DNA from: Bacteroidota bacterium
Lineage (GTDB): Bacteria; Bacteroidota; Bacteroidia; Bacteroidales; Prolixibacteraceae
NCBI GenBank assembly: GCA_030695265.1
Contig: JAUYTA010000558.1
Span: 1-6,346 of the forward strand
DNA length: 6,346 nt
Reading direction: 5' to 3'
Both the position numbers and the translations under genes were made by a program. This document shows, in pieces, positions 1-5,227 of the stretch. Each line of letters opens with the position of its first letter. Position 1 is the first letter of the stretch. The notes under the pieces were generated by a model. That model saw nothing but the letters and a program-made list of their open reading frames with translations, did no database searches and was not told the DNA's origin.

Positions 1-98
1 ATTTGAGTTACTAAATTTTGGTAATTGCTATTCGGGCTGGCAGGTTTATTCTCCATCGTTTGAAATTAGATTTGATATTATTTGTCTTTGGGTGGGGT

Positions 99-401
99 TT
101 AGTTTTTTACTGGCATTTGGTTGTAACAGGCATAACGGGTAAGCATGATGTCATCAACTTTCCGTTGCCCTCCTTTGCCCAATTCGATCATTTTGTTGAC
201 GTCAACGAAATGATCGGAAACCGCTTCACCACTGGTTTTGCAACTTTCTTTGGCTTTATCAACTGCGTTCAAAAAATTACGCCAATCGGCATAACCTAAT
301 AACTCCTGTAATTCACGGGCAAGCCAATATTCGATACCATCTTGTTCGTAGGCAGATTCTTCAAAAGAGGAATTAAGTTTGGTTATTGTTTGTATTTCCA
401 T
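99..401 (-). pseudogene. Truncated DinD-like (DNA damage-inducible protein D) gene, N-terminal third only
   Basis: The 100-residue reading frame matches the N-terminal part of the DinD family as I recall it: a WLARELQELLGYADWRNF block (about residues 26-43), then AKESC and SGEAVSDHF, then DDIMLTRYACY (about 83-93). In the family the last block is followed by roughly 180 more residues (LIAQNGDP..., QTYFA...). Here the frame leaves the consensus directly after ACY and stops seven residues later. In the frame shifted by one base, the next codons read LLQPNASKK, faintly like the expected QNADPxK, so a frameshift or small deletion near positions 115-125 followed by decay is possible. Positions 1-98 show no further recognisable piece. 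E. coli DinD is an SOS-induced RecA inhibitor; that role cannot be assumed here. The ATG at 399-401 has no clear Shine-Dalgarno. The frame lies 94 bp downstream of rfbA on the same strand. It could still be expressed as a short protein. Family assignment is fairly sure; pseudogene status is inferred. Confidence 0.65.
185..216. repeat. 32-bp near-perfect palindrome inside the DinD-like remnant
   Basis: Two 16-base arms meet at GAC|GTC (200/201) with no spacer. Fifteen of the 16 pairs are complementary; the exception is T194 against G207. The minus strand encodes DHFVDVNKMI of the DinD-like protein, and the plus strand, read in its own frame, gives DHFVDVNEMI, so the two strands encode nearly the same ten residues. 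The DHF and KMI residues belong to the family motif, so the sequence may be a by-product of protein coding plus synonymous codon choice. A cruciform or a binding site for a dimeric protein are alternatives. Confidence 0.85.
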
Positions 402-495
402 TTTTCGAAATTATTTGTCTGAATCATGATTTTCAATATCGATTTGTATCTACAGGGAGCAGGGATTTATCCAAAGAATATATGCCAATAAATTG

Positions 496-1377
496 TTAAA
501 ACGATACAACTTTCCGGTTGGCCAATTTGATTAAATACTCACCATATTGATTTTTCTTAAGCGGCTCAGCAAGCTTAAGCAACTGTTCCTTATTGATATA
601 ACCACACAAGAAGGCAATTTCCTCGATGCACGACACTTTTAATCCCTGCCGCTCTTCAATGGTATGGATAAAATTTGAGGCCTGCATCAGACTTTCATGC
701 GTACCGGTATCGAGCCATGCAAAACCACGTCCGAGTAGCTTCATGTTTAACCGGCCTTCATCCAGATAGATTTTATTTAAATCGGTAATTTCAAGTTCAC
801 CCCTTTTTGAAGGTTTCAAACTTATTGCTTTTTTCACCACATCATTTCCGTAGAAATACAATCCGGTAACCGCATAATTTGATTTCGGATGCTCAGGTTT
901 TTCTTCGATCGACAAAACCTTGCCGTTATCATCAAACTCGGCTACACCATAACGATCGGGGTCGTTTACGTAGTATCCGAATACAATTGCACCATCTTTT
1001 AGGGCTGCAGCTTCTTGCAATATTGATCTGAAATTATATCCGTAGAAAATATTGTCGCCTAAAACCAAGCAAACTGAATCATTGCCAATAAACTCTTCAC
1101 CAATAATAAATGCCTGTGCCAGACCATCAGGTGATGGCTGAATGGCATATTCCAGTTTTATACCTAGTTGGCTTCCGTCCTCGAGCAAATCCTGATATAG
1201 ATGAATGTCTTTCGGAGTTGAGATGATCAAAATCTCGCGGATTCCTGCCAACATTAAAACAGACAAAGGATAATAAATCATTGGCTTATCGTAGATCGGA
1301 ATAATTTGTTTCGAAATACTTTTTGTAATCGGATACAGGCGTGTACCGGATCCACCGGCAAGAATAATTCCCTTCAT
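496..1377 (-). CDS. rfbA: Glucose-1-phosphate thymidylyltransferase (RmlA/RfbA)
   Basis: This enzyme joins dTTP and glucose-1-phosphate to give dTDP-glucose plus pyrophosphate. It is the first step of dTDP-L-rhamnose and related deoxysugar synthesis for surface polysaccharide, and acts in the cytoplasm. The 293-residue protein is complete and of normal family length. Visible motifs are the nucleotide-binding loop LAGGSGTRL (6-14, with R13), [12 protein letters not shown] (22-33, with K23), [10 protein letters not shown] (80-89), the metal-binding GDN with D108, RYGVAEFD (142-149), IEEKP (157-161), the ELEITDLN block (194-201) and WLDTGTH with D223. I chose the ATG at 1375-1377 because the family begins MKGIILAGG; a GTG two codons upstream (1381-1383) would add only two residues. 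No Shine-Dalgarno is visible. No rfbB, rfbC or rfbD lies beside it: downstream is a truncated DinD-like gene and upstream the divergent rpsA. The promoter is unclear; CAAAAATA at 1413-1420 is a -7-like match on this strand but lacks a well-spaced -33 partner. Confidence 0.95.
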   Translation of the reverse strand: MKGIILAGGSGTRLYPITKSISKQIIPIYDKPMIYYPLSVLMLAGIREILIISTPKDIHLYQDLLEDGSQLGIKLEYAIQPSPDGLAQAFIIGEEFIGNDSVCLVLGDNIFYGYNFRSILQEAAALKDGAIVFGYYVNDPDRYGVAEFDDNGKVLSIEEKPEHPKSNYAVTGLYFYGNDVVKKAISLKPSKRGELEITDLNKIYLDEGRLNMKLLGRGFAWLDTGTHESLMQASNFIHTIEERQGLKVSCIEEIAFLCGYINKEQLLKLAEPLKKNQYGEYLIKLANRKVVSF

Positions 1378-1562
1378 ATTCACAAATATTAAAATTTACA
1401 AAGCGATACAATCAAAAATACGGATTATTAGTAAGCAGAATTTCACAAAGCACAAAAATCAGAATATAAATTGAAAGTACTCTAAAAACATTCAGTAAAA
1501 AAAATGAAAGTATAAAATAACACCTCTGAAATGCCGAATCGGACGAAAAATACCTGAAAATC

Positions 1563-1593
1563 TTTTTTTTATAGCGGAATAGTCTTAATTTTG
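1563..1593 (+). promoter_or_regulatory. Bacteroidetes-type promoter of rpsA
   Basis: TAATTTTG at 1586-1593 fits the Bacteroidetes -7 consensus TAnnTTTG. A T-run at 1562-1570 supplies TTTT at the -33 place (1563-1566, consensus TTTG) with 19 bases between the boxes. The likely transcription start is around 1599-1601, giving a leader of about 45 nt. That leader is A/T-rich (ATTAATTAATTGATT region) and has no Shine-Dalgarno motif before the ATG, which suits Bacteroidetes initiation through an unstructured A-rich leader. The rest of the divergent gap (1378-1562) is low-G+C and shows no other clear signal. The call rests on motif match and position only. Confidence 0.6.
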
Positions 1594-1644
1594 CCGCGCA
1601 TTTATTTAATATACAGTCTAACTCATTAATTAATTGATTATTAA

Positions 1645-3708
1645 ATGGTAGAAAACAACACAGAGAACCTTGATTCTAAGGTAGAACTCGAACAACAGGA
1701 AACTGTTGAAACACCAACCGCAGTAGTTGAAGAAACTATTGCACCTGAAGAAACAGTAATTGAAGAAATTGCCGAAACACCAGTTGAAGTGGTTGAAGAA
1801 GTTATTGCTCCTGTAGAAGCTGCAACTGAAGAAGTTGTTGCTCAGGCAGAAGAAAAAGCAGCAGAATTTGCTGAACCTGTAGTTATTCCGGTTGTAAAAA
1901 AAGCAAAAGCACCTAAAGTTGTTGTTGCTGAATCGGCGGATTTTGACTGGGATGCTTTGGTAGAAGCAGACAAAGGTTTCAGCGGAAGAGCCAAAAATGA
2001 TCTTGAAACTCTTTATGAGAAAACATTGACGACTGTTCAGGAAAAAGAAGTCGTTGAAGGAAAGGTTATTTCGATGAACAAACGCGAAGTCGTAATTGAC
2101 ATTGGTTACAAATCAGATGGTATTGTCAGCTTGAACGAATTCCGTTACAATCCTGAATTAAAACCAAAAGATCTGGTTGAAGTTTACATTGAAAGCCTGG
2201 AAGATTTAAAAGGACAAATGATCCTTTCTCACAAAAAAGCAAGGGCATTGCGTTCATGGGATCGTGTAAACGAAGCTCTTGACAAAGATGAAGTAATCAA
2301 AGGGTACATCAAATGCCGTACGAAAGGCGGTATGATCGTTGACGTATTCGGAATTGAGGCATTCCTGCCAGGTTCGCAGATTGATGTGAAACCTATTCGC
2401 GATTACGACATTTATGTTGGCAAAACAATGGAATTCAAAGTTGTTAAAATCAATCATGAATTCCGTAACGTGGTAGTTTCTCACAAAGCATTGATCGAAG
2501 CAGAACTCGAATTGCAGAAAAAAGAAATTATCTCGAAACTCGAAAAAGGACAGGTACTTGAAGGTACTGTTAAAAACGTTACTTCTTACGGAGTATTCAT
2601 CGACCTTGGCGGTGTTGACGGACTTATTCACATTACCGACCTTTCATGGGGACGTATTTCTCACCCGAACGAAATTGTTGAACTTGATCAGAAACTGAAT
2701 GTCGTAATTCTCGACTTCGATGACGACAAGAAACGCATCGCTTTGGGTCTGAAACAATTGACTCCTCACCCATGGGATAGCCTTGGCGGTGAGCTGAAAG
2801 TTGGCGACTCTGTTAAAGGAAAAGTGGTAGTTATGGCCGATTACGGTGCATTTGTTGAAATTGCTGCCGGTGTTGAAGGTCTGATCCACGTTTCTGAAAT
2901 GTCTTGGTCACAGCATCTTCGCAGCGCTCAGGACTTCCTGAAAGTTGGCGACGAAGTTGAAGCTCAGATTTTAACCCTCGACCGCGATGAACGCAAAATG
3001 TCATTGGGTATCAAACAGCTTAAATCTGATCCCTGGCAAGACATTGATACTGTTTTTGGTGTTGGAACAAAACACAAAGCTACAGTACGTAACTTTACCA
3101 ATTTTGGTGTATTTGTTGAAATTCAGGAAGGTGTTGATGGCCTGATCCACATTTCGGATCTTAGCTGGACGAAGAAAATCAAACATCCTTCAGAATTTAC
3201 AGCTATCGGATCTGAAATCGAAGTTACTGTTCTTGATATCGATAAGGAAAACCGTCGTTTAAGCCTCGGACACAAACAATTGGAAGAAAATCCATGGGAT
3301 GTGTTTGAAACCATCTTCTCGGTTGATTCAGTTCATGAAGGAACCCTGGTTGAATTGTTCGACAAAGGTGCAACTGTTGCCCTTCCATACGGTGTTGAAG
3401 GTTTTGCGACCCCACGCCATTTGGTAAAAGAAGACGGAACTCAGGCACAGCTGGAAGAAAAACTCGAATTCAAAGTTATTGAGTTCTCTAAAGCTGCCAA
3501 AAGGATCATCTTATCTCATTCAAGAGTATTCGAAGATGAGAAAAAAGCTGAAGAAACAGCTAAAAGAAAAACTCAGGTGAAAGCTACAAGCAAAGCCGTA
3601 AAACAAGTGAAAGAAATAAATAGTGCTGAAAAGACTACACTTGGAGATATTTCTGAACTGGCTGCTCTTAGGACCCAAATGGAAGCCGACGAACAGAAAG
3701 AAAATTAG
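1645..3708 (+). CDS. rpsA: 30S ribosomal protein S1, six S1 domains with acidic N-terminal extension
   Basis: S1 sits on the small ribosomal subunit and binds and unfolds mRNA leaders during initiation. The 687-residue protein has an acidic Glu/Val/Ala-rich extension (1 to about 95), then six OB-fold S1 repeats at roughly 133-205, 216-285, 302-372, 387-459, 474-546 and 561-630, and a charged Lys/Glu tail (631-687). Repeats 3 to 5 are the most canonical, each with a GVFI/GAFV/GVFV strand followed by GVDGLIHI-type and DLSW/EMSW motifs, and each ending in a G(L/I/H)KQL signature. Repeats 1, 2 and 6 are divergent, as is usual for the ribosome-binding and terminal repeats. The protein is longer than typical proteobacterial S1 (about 557 residues), mainly because of the extension. 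The ATG at 1645 is the only sensible start and has no Shine-Dalgarno. Expression is expected to be high from the promoter at 1563-1593. A STAS gene follows after 44 bp and rnz after that, so the three may be cotranscribed. Confidence 0.97.
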   Translation: MVENNTENLDSKVELEQQETVETPTAVVEETIAPEETVIEEIAETPVEVVEEVIAPVEAATEEVVAQAEEKAAEFAEPVVIPVVKKAKAPKVVVAESADFDWDALVEADKGFSGRAKNDLETLYEKTLTTVQEKEVVEGKVISMNKREVVIDIGYKSDGIVSLNEFRYNPELKPKDLVEVYIESLEDLKGQMILSHKKARALRSWDRVNEALDKDEVIKGYIKCRTKGGMIVDVFGIEAFLPGSQIDVKPIRDYDIYVGKTMEFKVVKINHEFRNVVVSHKALIEAELELQKKEIISKLEKGQVLEGTVKNVTSYGVFIDLGGVDGLIHITDLSWGRISHPNEIVELDQKLNVVILDFDDDKKRIALGLKQLTPHPWDSLGGELKVGDSVKGKVVVMADYGAFVEIAAGVEGLIHVSEMSWSQHLRSAQDFLKVGDEVEAQILTLDRDERKMSLGIKQLKSDPWQDIDTVFGVGTKHKATVRNFTNFGVFVEIQEGVDGLIHISDLSWTKKIKHPSEFTAIGSEIEVTVLDIDKENRRLSLGHKQLEENPWDVFETIFSVDSVHEGTLVELFDKGATVALPYGVEGFATPRHLVKEDGTQAQLEEKLEFKVIEFSKAAKRIILSHSRVFEDEKKAEETAKRKTQVKATSKAVKQVKEINSAEKTTLGDISELAALRTQMEADEQKEN
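1708..1839 (+). repeat. 22-codon imperfect tandem repeat in the S1 N-terminal extension
   Basis: Residues 22-43 (ETPTAVVEETIAPEETVIEEIA) and 44-65 (ETPVEVVEEVIAPVEAATEEVV) are adjacent copies with 13 of 22 positions identical, 66 bp each. The unit is acidic, with Pro at two fixed positions and Val/Ile/Ala between glutamates. It looks low-complexity and probably disordered. It has probably grown by unit duplication; the divergence between copies suggests the event is not recent. Confidence 0.7.
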
Positions 3709-3722
3709 TTTAAGGTTATTAC

Positions 3723-3738
3723 AAATCCATCAGGATTT
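3723..3738 (+). other. Small hairpin between rpsA and the STAS gene
   Basis: AAATCC and GGATTT form a perfect 6-bp stem around the tetraloop ATCA, 14 bp after the rpsA stop and 14 bp before the STAS start codon. There is no T-run after it, so it is not an intrinsic terminator. It could protect the rpsA 3' end after RNA processing, or hold down translation of the next gene. A 6-bp A/T-rich stem is weak and may be chance. Confidence 0.35.
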
Positions 3739-3752
3739 CTTAAATTGCGTCT

Positions 3753-4112
3753 ATGGATTTCGATATAATTAAATTAGAAGGCTATACACTTGTTAAAGTT
3801 TTGACTGACAGACTGGACACCAACAATGCTCCGGATTTAAAATCAGAACTTGTAGTGATAAATGCTAACGGTGAAAAGAACATCGTTCTGGATCTCAGTG
3901 ATTGTGAATACTGTGACTCTTCAGGTTTAAGCGCCGTTTTGGTTGCCAACCGGTTATGCGAAGATTCAACAGGCACATTTGTATTGACCGGACTCCAGCC
4001 CGATGTTGAGCAGATCATCAGGATTTCGATGCTTCATACTGTTTTAATGATTACTAAAACAGTAACAGAAGCTGAGAACATCCAGAATGAAAAGAGAATT
4101 AATATAATCTGA
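3753..4112 (+). CDS. STAS-domain protein, anti-sigma-factor-antagonist (SpoIIAA/RsbV) type
   Basis: This 119-residue protein is a single STAS domain. The pattern is an N-terminal strand pair (IIKLEGYTLVKVL), the strand NIVLDLSDCEYC (about 43-54), and then DSSGLSAVL (55-63), the hallmark loop and helix of SpoIIAA/RsbV proteins. Ser57 lines up with the serine phosphorylated by the partner kinase in B. subtilis SpoIIAA. A last strand (TFVLTGL) and helix (about 81-92, VEQIIRISML) complete the fold. Family members act in the cytoplasm and switch between kinase-bound and free forms to control an anti-sigma factor. No kinase, phosphatase or sigma gene is in this window, so its partner is unknown. 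It lies 44 bp after rpsA and 17 bp before rnz. The ATG at 3753 starts the domain at the usual place; no Shine-Dalgarno is visible. I recall STAS genes beside rnz in other Bacteroidetes, suggesting a conserved pairing. Confidence 0.88.
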   Translation: MDFDIIKLEGYTLVKVLTDRLDTNNAPDLKSELVVINANGEKNIVLDLSDCEYCDSSGLSAVLVANRLCEDSTGTFVLTGLQPDVEQIIRISMLHTVLMITKTVTEAENIQNEKRINII

Positions 4113-4122
4113 CTTTGTCAGA
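4108..4122 (+). promoter_or_regulatory. Hairpin over the STAS stop codon, just before the rnz start
   Basis: TCTGAC-TTT-GTCAGA is a perfect 6-bp stem with a three-base loop. It contains the STAS stop codon TGA (4110-4112) and ends 7 bp before the rnz ATG at 4130. A ribosome ending on the STAS gene would melt it, so it could couple rnz translation to STAS translation. The structure is seen directly; the role is inferred. Confidence 0.4.
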
Positions 4123-4129
4123 CGAAACA

Positions 4130-5059
4130 ATGTCTTTTCAACTGACCATACTCGGAACAAGTTCAGCATTGCCTACATCAAACAGATATCCAACCGCCCA
4201 GGTACTCAATGTACTTGGGCGGTTTTTTTTGATCGATTGCGGCGAAGGAACCCAAACACAAATGAGAAAGTTCAAGATCGGATTTTCGAAAATTGACCAC
4301 ATTTTCATTACCCATCTTCATGGCGACCATATTTTTGGACTGATAGGGCTGATTTCGACCATGGTTTTGCTTGGACGCGAAAAAGACCTGCATATTTATT
4401 CACATTCTGAATTACAGAAATTTATTTCTGCACAATTGAATTTCCTGTATGCTGATAAAATTCCGATGAAGATCGTTTTTCATCCCTTGAATTTCAAGCG
4501 GGAACAATTGATTTACGAAGACGCTAAAGTCTCCATCTATTCATTTCCATTGTCGCACCGCATACCAACCTGTGGTTTCAGATTCGATGAAAAACCGCCC
4601 TTGCCAAATTTACTGGCAAAAAAAATTGAAGAATACCAGATTCCCATCTGCGAAAGACAAAGGATTAAAGAGGGCGGTGACTTTTTAACGAGCAACGGGC
4701 AATTAATCCCACATTCACAACTAACTGTAAAGAAATTCAAAGCACGTTCGTTCGCCTTTTGCAGCGATACCAGATTCGACGAATCGTACATCGAATCAAT
4801 CAAAAATGTTGATTTGCTTTATCACGAAGCAACTTTTGCGGAGGATAACCGAAAATTGGCAAACACAACTTTTCACTCAACCGGAAAAGAAGCTGCTGAA
4901 GTTGCTTTGAAAGCTCAGGCCGGGCAATTGCTGATAGGACATTTTTCGGCCAGGTACAAAGACCACGCTCCTATTCTGGAAGAAGCGAGGGCAATTTTCC
5001 CGAATACAAAAGCCATTTCGGAAGGCGATGTGATTCAGGTGGAGAAAAAGAATGTATAG
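4130..5059 (+). CDS. rnz: Ribonuclease Z (tRNA 3'-processing endonuclease)
   Basis: RNase Z is a zinc-dependent metallo-beta-lactamase-fold nuclease that cuts the 3' trailer from tRNA precursors in the cytoplasm. The 309-residue protein is complete and of normal short-form length. Signatures are LTILGTSSALPT near the start, FLIDCGEGTQ (about 33-42), and the metal motif HLHGDH (62-67). H62, H64, D66, H67, H143, D213 (in SDTRF) and H271 (in GHFSARY) fall where the seven zinc ligands of B. subtilis RNase Z lie. Residues about 150-190 (KPPLPNLLAKKIEEYQIP region) match the flexible exosite arm that grips the tRNA elbow. YHEATF and HSTGKEAA precede the last ligand. I chose the ATG at 4130 (MSFQLTILG) over an in-frame TTG at 4115, which would add five residues not expected in the family and overlaps a hairpin. 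An intrinsic-terminator-like hairpin lies inside codons 21-34. The gene ends at the edge of a dense repeat array. Confidence 0.95.
   Translation: MSFQLTILGTSSALPTSNRYPTAQVLNVLGRFFLIDCGEGTQTQMRKFKIGFSKIDHIFITHLHGDHIFGLIGLISTMVLLGREKDLHIYSHSELQKFISAQLNFLYADKIPMKIVFHPLNFKREQLIYEDAKVSIYSFPLSHRIPTCGFRFDEKPPLPNLLAKKIEEYQIPICERQRIKEGGDFLTSNGQLIPHSQLTVKKFKARSFAFCSDTRFDESYIESIKNVDLLYHEATFAEDNRKLANTTFHSTGKEAAEVALKAQAGQLLIGHFSARYKDHAPILEEARAIFPNTKAISEGDVIQVEKKNV
4192..4230 (+). terminator. Intrinsic-terminator-like hairpin inside the 5' part of rnz
   Basis: Bases 4192-4205 (AACCGCCCAGGTAC) pair with 4211-4224 (GTACTTGGGCGGTT): 14 consecutive pairs, 13 Watson-Crick and one G-U (G4201 with T4215), closing a 5-nt loop TCAAT. 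Eight T in a row (4223-4230) follow. The G+C-rich stem with an immediate T-run is the standard Rho-independent terminator layout, read on the plus strand. It lies wholly in the rnz coding sequence, codons for TAQVLNVLGRFFL. A translating ribosome would stop the hairpin forming; an untranslated transcript could end here. This fits polarity or attenuation that limits rnz relative to rpsA. The structure is certain; activity in the cell is inferred. Confidence 0.6.
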
Positions 5060-5081
5060 TCATTGGTTGTCAATTGCTACG

Positions 5082-5122
5082 CGTCATTTATTGTCATTAG
5101 TTTCACGTCATTTATTGTCATT
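5082..5122 (+). repeat. 17-bp exact direct repeat at a 24-bp period
   Basis: CGTCATTTATTGTCATT occurs at 5082-5098 and again at 5106-5122, separated by seven bases (AGTTTCA). It is a higher-order duplication of paired array words inside the left half of the AATGAC array. Confidence 0.9.
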
Positions 5123-5206
5123 TTAATGCGAGACAATATGACCACCAAATGACTATTAAATGACTATTAAATGACAACTAATGACTATTGAATGACAATA
5201 AATGAC
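5083..5206. repeat. Inverted repeat with 16-bp arms between the convergent genes
   Basis: AATGACAATAAATGAC at 5191-5206 is the exact reverse complement of GTCATTTATTGTCATT, which occurs at both 5083-5098 and 5107-5122. In addition AACTAATGAC (5176-5185) is the reverse complement of 5093-5102. The RNA from either strand could fold into alternative long A/U-rich hairpins with loops of about 68 or 92 nt. The position after both stop codons suits a two-way terminator or 3'-end stabiliser, but no strong T-run follows the arms. Confidence 0.75.
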
Positions 5207-5227
5207 TGCTTAATGATCCTCATCTCC

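Larger units (their letters stand above)
5059..5217. repeat. Helically phased AATGAC repeat array filling the rnz/helicase gap
   Basis: In the right half, AATGAC begins at 5148, 5159, 5170, 5180, 5191 and 5201, with a variant AATGAT at 5212; steps are 11, 11, 10, 11, 10 and 11 bp. The first two 11-bp units (AATGACTATTA) are identical and adjacent. In the left half the same word lies on the other strand: GTCATT at 5059, 5083, 5093, 5107 and 5117 and a variant GTCAAT at 5069, with steps 10, 14, 10, 14 and 10 bp. The first copy overlaps the final G of the rnz stop codon. The centre (5123-5147) has a degenerate copy, ATGAC at 5138. The array fills almost the whole 168-bp gap between two convergent genes. 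Unit length rules out a CRISPR. Candidate roles are transcription stop or insulation, a phased protein-binding array, or an expanding minisatellite; none is proven. Confidence 0.9.

Noticed and set aside
18..299. A 93-residue plus-strand open frame at the left edge
   Set aside because: It is the antisense of the DinD-like gene; its DHFVDVNEMI stretch comes from the palindrome, and nothing else in it resembles a protein family.
422..431. Perfect 10-bp palindrome AATCATGATT before the DinD-like gene
   Set aside because: Ten-base palindromes are common by chance in A/T-rich DNA and nothing nearby ties it to an operator; it is not the SOS-box sequence.
1413..1449. Possible rfbA promoter on the minus strand (CAAAAATA at 1413-1420 with CAAA at 1446-1449)
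   Set aside because: The -7-like box fits, but the gap of 25 bases to the -33-like box is longer than the usual 19-21, and such words are common in this A-rich stretch.
4115..4129. TTG at 4115 as the rnz start
   Set aside because: It adds five residues not seen in the family, lies inside the hairpin over the STAS stop codon, and an ATG giving the expected MSFQLTILG start follows at 4130.
5059..5217. CRISPR array or plasmid-type iteron origin in the rnz/helicase gap
   Set aside because: Units of 10-11 bp are too short for CRISPR repeats, there are no unique 30-bp spacers and no cas genes. No replication initiator gene or DnaA box lies next to it.
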